The notes under the pieces are model-generated. The model ran no database searches. It had not been told where the DNA came from and saw nothing but the letters and a program-made list of their open reading frames with translations. Source: Bacillota bacterium (lineage in GTDB: Bacteria > Bacillota > Clostridia > Peptostreptococcales > Anaerovoracaceae). Taken from it: 8,267 nt of DNA. The DNA is taken from the NCBI GenBank assembly GCA_017619905.1, contig JAFZRK010000067.1:1-8267 (forward strand), written 5' to 3'. Both the position numbers and the translations under genes were made by a program. Positions 1-5,303 of the stretch are shown here, piece after piece; within the stretch, counting starts at the first letter, position 1, and each line of letters begins with the position of its first letter.

Positions 1-1725
1 CATGTTGCCTATCAGCATGGTGCCTTCGGTCTGGCCGAAGCCCTCCATTATGCGAAGGCCTGTGGCCTTTTCGAACTGTCTGTAGACTTCAGGGTTCAGA
101 GCTTCGCCGGCCGTGGTCATGTGCTTTACGGACGAGAAGTCGTACCTGGAGATGTCCTGCTTTATCATCATGCGCAGCATCGTGGGCGGCGCGCAGAACG
201 TCGTGATGTTGTATTTCTTGAACATCGGCAGGATCTTGCTGGCGTCGAAGCGGTCGAAGTCATAGACGAATATGGCGCCTTCGGAGAGCCACTGGCCGTA
301 GATCTTGCCCCAGCCGGACTTTGCCCAGCCGGTGTCGGATATCGTAAGATGGAGACCTTCCGGGTCCACGGTCTGCCAGTACTTGGCGGTGTGGAAGTGG
401 CCCAGCGGGTGCTTGTAGTTGTGAGCCGCCATCTTGGGGTAGGATGTGGTGCCGGACGTGAAGTATATCAGCATCGGATCGTCGCCGCAGGGGCTGTCCG
501 CAGTCCTCTTGAAGTGGCTGCTGAACATGGTGTATTCGTTGTCGAAGGTACGCCAGCCCTCGCGCTCGCCGTTTACGATAAGCTTGTGCTTAAGGGTGGG
601 GCAGTTGGCTGCTGCGATGTCCACCTGGTGAGCCGTGTCACCGTCCGCAGTACAGAGTATCGCCGTGGCTTCGGATGCGTTGAGCCTGTATTCTATGTCG
701 TGGGACATAAGTTGGTTGGACGCCGGGATCGCAATGGCACCCAGCTTTTCCAGACCCAGAATGGCGAACCAGAACTGGTAGTGACGCTTAAGGATAAGCA
801 TCACGCGGTCGCCCTTCTTGATGCCCAGGGACTTGAAGTAGTTGGCGCACTGCGAAGATCCGCGCTTCATGTCGCGGAAGGTAAAGCGGCGCTCGGTCAT
901 GTCTCCGGCTATGTGGAGCATGGCCAGCTTGTCCGGGTCTTTCTTCGCAAGCTCGCCCACGACGTCGTATGCGAAGTTGAATTTATCCGTATTCTTGAAC
1001 TTTATGGACGTAGGCGTGCCGTTCTCGTCCTCGGTAACGTCTATGAACTTGTGCCATACTCTGGGCTGGTCGTCCACGACGCGCGGGCGCGGAGCTTCCT
1101 GGATGATGGGCCTTGCCGCAAGCTCCGGAATGGGTTCTCCGGTGGGATTGAGAACGATGGCGTAGAATATGCAGTCCTCGCCGCCCACGGCTATCATTCC
1201 GTGAGGCGTGCCGGAGTTGTAGTACATGCTGTCTCCGGGACCCAGGATCTCGGTGTGGTTTCCAACCTGCACCTTTAGATGTCCGTAGACCACTATGTCA
1301 CATTCCTGGCCGGCGTGGCTGGTTAGCTCTATCTCCTTGTTCTGCGCTGCTTCGTCGTAGATGCTGCGCACGTAAAGGGGCTCGGCTATCCTGTTCTGGA
1401 AGGAGTAGGCGAGGTTGTAGTAGGTCATGCCGTGGGCCTGGGATATCTTCTGTCCGCCGCCCGCGCGGGTCATGGTGTACTGGCGCAGGTTGGGGCTCTC
1501 GCCCTCGATTATCTCCGTAACGTTTACGTTGAGCGCCAGGGCGCAGCGGTAGATGAATGTAAAGTTCAGGTCGCGGTTTCCGGATTCGCAGGCAAGGTAT
1601 TCCTCGACGGAAACATCCGTGGCGACCGCCATCTCTTCCGGCGTGCGTCCTTCGAGTTCGCGGAGCTCTTTGATTCGTCCGGCGATCTCCTGTATCTTGA
1701 TGTCCAGACCGTTAAGATCGTTCAT
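1..1725 (-). CDS. XRE helix-turn-helix / cupin / acyl-CoA synthetase fusion, second tandem copy, 3' end beyond window
   Basis: I read this frame directly from ATG at 1725: 575 codons, open to the window edge, so about 170-180 C-terminal residues are missing. Residues ~12-75 form an XRE-type helix-turn-helix (TPEEMAVATDVSVEEYLACES at its centre). Residues ~115-192 form a cupin (SHAGQE, GPGDSMYYNSGTPHGM). From ~245 it is an adenylate-forming acyl-CoA synthetase of the medium-chain/acetyl-CoA synthetase type: P-loop YFTSGTTSYPK at 421-431, FCAPPTMLR at 510-518, MTTAGEALNPEVY at 536-548, FGQTE at 563-567. The family reaction is acid + ATP + CoA to acyl-CoA + AMP + PPi; the substrate is not evident. 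Ser428 replaces the usual P-loop glycine. The start is supported by GGAGAG at 1731-1736, 5 nt upstream. The gene lies 123 bp after a full-length paralog and seems to have its own promoter. The N-terminal domains suggest a combined enzyme and transcription regulator (inference). Confidence 0.9.
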   Translation of the reverse strand, partial: MNDLNGLDIKIQEIAGRIKELRELEGRTPEEMAVATDVSVEEYLACESGNRDLNFTFIYRCALALNVNVTEIIEGESPNLRQYTMTRAGGGQKISQAHGMTYYNLAYSFQNRIAEPLYVRSIYDEAAQNKEIELTSHAGQECDIVVYGHLKVQVGNHTEILGPGDSMYYNSGTPHGMIAVGGEDCIFYAIVLNPTGEPIPELAARPIIQEAPRPRVVDDQPRVWHKFIDVTEDENGTPTSIKFKNTDKFNFAYDVVGELAKKDPDKLAMLHIAGDMTERRFTFRDMKRGSSQCANYFKSLGIKKGDRVMLILKRHYQFWFAILGLEKLGAIAIPASNQLMSHDIEYRLNASEATAILCTADGDTAHQVDIAAANCPTLKHKLIVNGEREGWRTFDNEYTMFSSHFKRTADSPCGDDPMLIYFTSGTTSYPKMAAHNYKHPLGHFHTAKYWQTVDPEGLHLTISDTGWAKSGWGKIYGQWLSEGAIFVYDFDRFDASKILPMFKKYNITTFCAPPTMLRMMIKQDISRYDFSSVKHMTTAGEALNPEVYRQFEKATGLRIMEGFGQTEGTMLIGNM

Positions 1726-1745
1726 GTATTCTCTCCGATTTCGAA

Positions 1746-1777
1746 AAAGTAATATTAAATATATATTATATTACTTT
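1746..1777. repeat. AT-rich inverted repeat over the promoter of the left-hand fusion gene (candidate operator)
   Basis: Perfect 10-bp arms AAAGTAATAT (1746-1755) and ATATTACTTT (1768-1777) are separated by 12 bp. The palindrome covers the proposed -10 element at 1765-1770 and the expected transcription start, the usual place for a repressor operator. Because the downstream product has an XRE DNA-binding domain, autoregulation is a reasonable guess. It could instead be a weak RNA hairpin followed by a short U run on the minus strand; its AT-only upper stem makes a strong terminator unlikely. Confidence 0.5.
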
Positions 1778-1793
1778 ATCTCCACTTTTTAAA
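1765..1793 (-). promoter_or_regulatory. Candidate sigma-A-type promoter of the left-hand XRE-cupin-synthetase gene
   Basis: On the minus strand a consensus -10 TATAAT (1765-1770) lies 17 bp downstream of TTTAAA (1788-1793), which matches the -35 consensus at four of six positions. The predicted start is near 1758, about 30 nt before the ATG. An 11-bp palindrome, GTTTACTAAAC (1807-1817), lies just upstream of the -35. The gene therefore probably has its own promoter as well as any read-through from the T-box transcript. AT-rich spacers produce chance -10 matches, so confidence is moderate. Confidence 0.5.
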
Positions 1794-1848
1794 GTATTTT
1801 GTGTCCGTTTACTAAACAATTGCTGCATTATTTGTGTATCAAAACATG

Positions 1849-4119
1849 CTACAGCAGGTTCCTCTGTATCTTGCCGCTGATGGTCTTGGGCAGGGACTCG
1901 CGGAACTCCACTATGCGCGGATACTTGTAAGGCGCGGTGTGCGTCTTGACGTAGTTCTGGATCTCTTTCTTAAGCTCCTCGGTAGGTTCGGTGCCCTTGA
2001 CCAGCACAATGCAGGCCTTTACGACCTGTCCGCGTACTTCGTCCGGGGCGGGGCACACGCCGCATTCCAGAACGTATGGAAGTTCCATTATTACGCTCTC
2101 GATCTCGAACGGTCCGATCCTGTAGCCGGAGGACTTTATAACGTCGTCCACGCGTCCCACGAACCAGAAGAAACCGTCCTCGTCCTTCCATGCGACGTCG
2201 CCGGTGTGATAATAGCCGTCGTGCCATGCTCTCTTGGTGGCTTCCTCGTCCCTGTAGTAGCCCTTGAACAGTCCGCAGGGTACGCCGTTCTGCGTATTGA
2301 TGCAGATCTCGCCGGGTTCTCCTACCGGTGCTTCGTTGCCGTCGTGGTCCAATATGCGTACGTCGTAGAGCGCGGTGGGCTTGCCCATGGATCCCAGCTT
2401 GTGAGTTCCGCCGATGAGGTTTCCAATGGTAAGCGTGGTCTCGGTCTGGCCGTAGCCCTCCATTATCTGCAGGCCGGTAGCTTTTTCAAACAGCTTGTAT
2501 ACCTCCGGGTTCAGAGCCTCGCCCGCAGTGGTCATGTGGACTACGGAGGAGAGGTCGTACTTGGAGATGTCTTCTCTTATCAGCATCCTCAGCATGGTAG
2601 CAGGCGCTCAGACAGTCTTGATTTTGTATTTCTTGACCATCGGCAGTATCTCTTCTGCCTTGAAGCGGTCGAAATCGTATACGAATACGGCGCATTCCTG
2701 CATCCACTGTCCGTAGAACTTGCCCCACAGGGACTTGCCCCAGCCGGTCTCGGAAATGGTGAAGTGCAGGCCGTCCTCGTAGGCGCCGTGCCAGTTCTTC
2801 GCGGTGTGGTAGTGCCCCAACGCGTACTTGTAGGAATGGTCCGCGATCTTGGGGTAGCCGGTGGTGCCGGAGCTGAAGAACATTACCATGGAATCGTCTC
2901 CGCAGGGTGTGTCTTCCGTTCTGTAGAAGTGGGCGCTGTAAAGCTCGTACTCCTCGTCGAAGTCCCTCCAGCCTTCGCGCTGTCCGCCGACCAGGATCTT
3001 AAGTTCCAGTTCCGGGCAGGACTTTTCGGCTTCTTCCACGTGGTCGGGGACGTTGTCGTCCGCTGTTGCGATTATGGCTTTGACGCCTGCCTTCTGGAAT
3101 CTGTAGACGAAATCGTGGGCCTGAAGCTGTGCCGTTGCGGGAATGGCTACCGCGCCAAGCTTGTGAAGAGCCAGCATGGAGAACCAGAACTGGTAATGCC
3201 TCTTAAGGACGAGCATTACCTTGTCGCCTTTCTTTATGCCCAGGGACTTGAAGTAGTTCGCGCACTGGGCGGAGGCGCGTTTCATCTGGCGGAACGTGAA
3301 CCTGCGCTCCACGCCGTGCTTATCGATGTGGATCATGGCCAGCTTGTCGGCTTCGCGCTTGGAGATGGCGTCCACTATGTCGAAAGCGAAGTTGAACTTG
3401 TCCTCGTTCTTGAACTTTATGGATGTAAGCAGGCCGTTCTCGTCGGTCTCAGTCTCAACGAACTTGTCTATCGCAAGCTTTCTGCTCTGGATCCTGGACG
3501 GAATGAGCGTGTCGCGGATCTGCGTCTCCTTAACGTTGCTGCCGCCGGCTACGACAATGGCGATGAACACGCAGTCGCGTCCGTCCACTGCTATCATGCC
3601 GTGGGGCAGGGAAGAGTTGTAGAATATGCTGTCGCCTTCGGACAGGTACTCCACGTTGTCCCCGATCTGGACCTTAAGGCGACCGCTCACCACGAAGTCG
3701 AACTCCTGGCCGGAGTGCTTGGTGGTGTGGATGGGCTTGTCCTGAAGTTCCTCGCTGTACTGGTAGGTAACGTAGTAGGGTTCGGCCAGCTTGTTAACGA
3801 ACCAGGGCGCCATGTTCTGGATCATTATTCCGTCTTCCTTGGCGGTGTCCACGCCGTGGCCCTTTCGGGTGACGGTGTAGGTGGACAGTTTAGCACTGCG
3901 TCCTTCCAGGAGGTCCGCCATGCCTACGCCGTAAGCCTGCGAGCATTTGTGGATGAACGTGAAGGGGAGGTCCACCGTGCCGGATTCGTAGAGCAGATAC
4001 TGCTCTTCGGAGACTTCGGTCTTTTCCGCCATCTCCGCCGTGGAGAAGCCCATTATCTCGCGCATTTCCTTTATACGCAGAGCTACCTCCATGAGATTGC
4101 CTTCTGTCTGAGCTGTCAT
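1849..4119 (-). CDS. XRE helix-turn-helix / cupin / acyl-CoA synthetase fusion with an in-frame UGA at codon 504
   Basis: The frame runs 757 codons from ATG 4119 to TAG 1849-1851, interrupted only by UGA at codon 504. Residues ~15-75 are an XRE-type helix-turn-helix (FSTAEMAEKTEVSEEQYLLYES), ~112-190 a cupin (KHSGQEFDF, EGDSIFYNSSLPHGM), and ~240-756 a complete acyl-CoA synthetase: P-loop FSSGTTGYPK 415-424, YGQTE 556-560, YHTGD 637-641, GRVDDVIKSSGYRI 655-668, catalytic-lysine motif KTISGKIQR with Lys750. AAGGAG at 4128-4133, 8 nt before the ATG, supports the start. It is the first gene after the T-box leader, so it is expected to be induced when the cognate tRNA (apparently isoleucine) is uncharged. 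It is closely related along its whole length to the next gene. If UGA terminates, a 503-residue product lacking the second half of the synthetase results; if it is decoded, the 756-residue protein has every family motif. Nonsense mutation, sequence error and selenocysteine all remain open. The acid substrate is unknown. Confidence 0.85.
2608..2610 (-). other. In-frame UGA codon aligned with a paralogous cysteine (candidate selenocysteine or nonsense mutation)
   Basis: The codon context is KIKTV-UGA-APATMLRM; the tandem paralog reads NITTF-C-APPTMLRM with TGC at 193-195. One base change (TGC to TGA) separates them. The next 252 codons are open and keep the hinge, adenylate-binding and catalytic-lysine motifs. 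Cys/Sec exchange between homologs is the classic sign of a selenoprotein. Against it: the residue lies in the acyl-pocket region rather than at a known redox site, and no strong SECIS-like hairpin follows. The best hand fold is CAU/AUG closing a 7-nt loop (GCUGAGG) starting 14 nt after the UGA, which is weak. UGA serves as a true stop for the genes ending at 4535 and 7785. Confidence 0.4.
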
Positions 4120-4139
4120 TTCATAAACTCCTTTTCTGT

Positions 4140-4156
4140 GCGCCGTTTTCCGGCGC
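4140..4156 (-). repeat. Short GC-rich hairpin between leader terminator and ribosome binding site
   Basis: Six-base-pair arms GCGCCG and CGGCGC (4140-4145, 4151-4156) enclose a GAAAA loop on the transcript. The hairpin ends only 6 nt before the AAGGAG ribosome binding site. No U tract follows, so it is not a terminator. It may protect the 5' end of a processed mRNA or keep the binding site open (inference). Confidence 0.5.
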
Positions 4157-4188
4157 CTTTTTTAAGGGCGGAGCAGCGATGGTCCTGC

Positions 4189-4232
4189 AAAAAAACGCCC
4201 GTCCCAATATGATAAACACATTGAGACGAGCG
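4189..4232 (-). terminator. T-box leader intrinsic terminator
   Basis: Arms CGCUCGUCUCAAU (4220-4232) and AUUGGGACGGGCG (4196-4208) form 13 continuous pairs, two of them G-U, followed by seven U (4189-4195). The 5' arm contains the CUCAA needed for the antiterminator, so the two structures exclude each other. Confidence 0.93.
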
Positions 4233-4375
4233 TATAATACACCCGCGGTACCACTCAATTTGCCGTGCCGTAAAGCACAGCCTCTCTACGGGGTCCATCA
4301 ACCCCTGTGCATTAACGCAGCCTCACGGAAGGAGCCTAATAGGTGTTTGTCCTTTCGGTCCTCCGGCTCGGAGGT

Positions 4376-4378
4376 GAT
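4376..4378 (-). promoter_or_regulatory. Proposed T-box specifier codon AUC (Ile)
   Basis: In Stem I the 3' side of the internal loop between helices GGCC/GGCC and GAGG/CCUC reads C-AUC-A. The triplet AUC is followed by the purine and then CCUCCGAG, the expected arrangement of specifier, conserved purine and kink-turn strand. Other readings (GGC or AAC, a few bases upstream) need a much longer loop and are less likely. Confidence 0.6.
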
Positions 4379-4485
4379 GGGCCGTTGGGGATCTTTTCGA
4401 TGGCTTGCAGCGACCGCCAACTCTCTTCAGAAAAGTGTTCCCCGGCCGTCCTCGTCACAGCCTTTGAATATATGAAATTATTGCT

Positions 4486-4514
4486 ATATTAGCACCGGGT
4501 CCGTGGTTTGTCAA
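4486..4514 (-). promoter_or_regulatory. Sigma-A-type promoter of the T-box transcript
   Basis: A perfect -35 TTGACA (4509-4514), a 17-bp spacer and -10 TAATAT (4486-4491) put the start near 4479, about 17 nt before T-box Stem I. The -35 lies inside a small inverted repeat, TGGTT-GACA-AACCA (4504-4517). No terminator hairpin is visible between the preceding stop codon at 4535 and this promoter, so read-through from the leuA operon into the T-box is possible. Confidence 0.88.
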
Positions 4515-4534
4515 CCATAAACGGGACAGAGAGA

Positions 4535-4954
4535 TCAGCCGGCGTCTCCGCCTGCTCCGCCGTCCGCGTCTCCTCCGAAGCCGCCCTCGGAACCGCTGAA
4601 CTCGCCTCCTTCAGATCCGTTGCAGCCCTCTAATTCCTCGGAGAGGCCCTCGTTGAACTCTTCGGAGATATCCTCCTGATCCTCGCCGGAATCCAGCTTC
4701 TTCGGCTGCTCATCCTCTTTTTCCGCCGCATCTTCGTCCTTGGAGAACGCTATGGTCAGCATGCTGAACTCTATCAGTATCACGGCCACGGTCAGCAGTA
4801 AGCTGTACTTCAGGTCGCCCAGCTTCAGCCCGGAGTTGATATCCTTGATCATGTCGTAGATCAGCGCTATGGTCGCCAGACCAAATATCACGGAGATTAT
4901 CCTGGCCTGCTTCTTGTTTATGGTCTTAAATAGTTTGCCTATCTTCTTCTTCAT
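4535..4954 (-). CDS. Small two-segment membrane protein with acidic, Gly/Asp-rich tail (unknown function)
   Basis: 139 residues, TGA stop. A basic N-terminus (MKKKIGKLFKTINKKQ) is followed by two hydrophobic segments at ~18-36 and ~50-70, then an acidic stretch and a low-complexity tail of Gly, Ser, Asp and Glu (residues ~109-139). By the positive-inside rule both termini are probably cytoplasmic, forming a hairpin in the membrane. It is a paralog of the preceding gene: both share the pattern KLFK..(K)..A.I...FG, a D near the end of the first segment, DL..LL, I.E and F(S/T)KD. It overlaps that gene by 29 bp, with GGAGG at 4961-4965, 6 nt before its ATG. I recognise no family. It could be a scaffold or anchor for the operon's enzymes, but nothing in the sequence shows this. 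One cysteine (Cys111) lies in the tail. Confidence 0.8.
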   Translation of the reverse strand: MKKKIGKLFKTINKKQARIISVIFGLATIALIYDMIKDINSGLKLGDLKYSLLLTVAVILIEFSMLTIAFSKDEDAAEKEDEQPKKLDSGEDQEDISEEFNEGLSEELEGCNGSEGGEFSGSEGGFGGDADGGAGGDAG

Positions 4955-5303
4955 CCTGAACCTCCGCTTCGACTTCCGTTTCCGGCTCTTCGATCTCTGT
5001 GCCGTCTTCTTCCGGCTCTACATCTTCAAAGACTATCTCATCGGCCGCCTCGATCTCCGTGCCGCTTTCTTCCGACTCTTCGTCTTCCTTGTCCTTATCC
5101 TTGGTGAAACCGACGGAGACCATGCCCCATTCTATGATTCCAATAAAGGTCAGAAGCAGCAGGTCGGCGTGCAGTTCGTCGAAAGTCTTCCCGCTGAGCA
5201 CGTCCTTTACAGTATTGAACAGCATGTACAGAAAGCCGATGCCGAACAGCACCGCGGCTATCTTTGCGTCTCTTTTGCTTAACGGTTTGAACAGTTTATG
5301 CAT
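4926..5303 (-). CDS. Small two-segment membrane protein with acidic Glu-rich tail (unknown function)
   Basis: 125 residues, TAA stop. The basic N-terminus (MHKLFKPLSKRDAK) is followed by hydrophobic segments at ~15-33 and ~47-66, then about 55 residues dominated by Glu and Asp. The tail contains GTEIE twice (81-85 and 101-105), matching a 60-nt-period DNA repeat. The start overlaps the end of the isomerase-ligase gene by 8 bp, with GGAG at 5314-5317, so translation is probably coupled. It is the tandem paralog of the following gene; the membrane core is conserved and the tails diverge. No family is recognised. Retention of two copies in the leuA operon argues for a real membrane-associated role. 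Confidence 0.82.
   Translation of the reverse strand: MHKLFKPLSKRDAKIAAVLFGIGFLYMLFNTVKDVLSGKTFDELHADLLLLTFIGIIEWGMVSVGFTKDKDKEDEESEESGTEIEAADEIVFEDVEPEEDGTEIEEPETEVEAEVQDEEEDRQTI
4991..5078. repeat. Imperfect 28-nt direct repeat, 60-nt period, inside the acidic tail
   Basis: The segments 4991-5018 and 5051-5078 match at 24 of 28 positions and start 60 nt (20 codons) apart. They encode the two GTEIE units of the upstream small membrane protein. An in-frame duplication of a 20-residue acidic unit is the simplest explanation. Confidence 0.7.

Larger units (their letters stand above)
4189..4462 (-). ncRNA. T-box riboswitch, apparent isoleucine (AUC) specifier
   Basis: Stem I begins with GGCU (4459-4462), which pairs with AGCC (4365-4368). 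Above this are a kink-turn-like GACGAGG facing CCUCCGAG, helices GGCC/GGCC, GGGGA/UCCCC and CUUUUC/GAAAAG, the AG bulge AGAGAG (4421-4426) and the distal loop region UUGGCGGUCGCUGCAAGCCA. A stem GCACAG/CUGUGC with inner GGGG/CCCC follows. The T-box core GUGGUACCGCGGGU is at 4241-4254. Upstream UUGAG can pair with downstream CUCAA to form the antiterminator, which excludes the terminator. Uncharged tRNA binds the specifier and T-box and allows transcription into the XRE-cupin-synthetase gene. T-boxes usually precede tRNA synthetase, amino acid biosynthesis or transport genes, so this target is unusual. The class call is very secure; the amino acid assignment is less so. Confidence 0.95.

Noticed and set aside
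121..1278. Long open frame on the plus strand (385 codons)
   Set aside because: It lies opposite the XRE-cupin-synthetase frame, which carries clear family motifs; the plus-strand translation resembles nothing and has no ribosome binding site.
2560..2607. Strong SECIS element after the UGA
   Set aside because: By hand only weak hairpins appear: CAU/AUG with a 7-nt loop, and GAGA/UCUC with a 5-nt loop about 35 nt downstream. Neither is convincing, so no separate feature is called.
2608..2610. Genetic code reassignment of UGA
   Set aside because: UGA ends other genes here (stops at 4535 and 7785) at sensible positions, and tryptophan is encoded by TGG throughout.
1849..4119. Frameshift as the cause of the split second synthetase
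   Set aside because: Both halves are in the same frame and align with the paralog without an indel; only one codon, TGA, separates them.
1834..4212. Very long open frame on the plus strand (792 codons)
   Set aside because: It runs antisense to the second synthetase and through the T-box terminator. Its openness follows from the codon bias of the real gene.
4116..4301. 61-codon minus-strand frame in the leader, possible leader peptide
   Set aside because: It overlaps the T-box core and terminator, whose RNA structure fully explains the sequence; no ribosome binding site is present.
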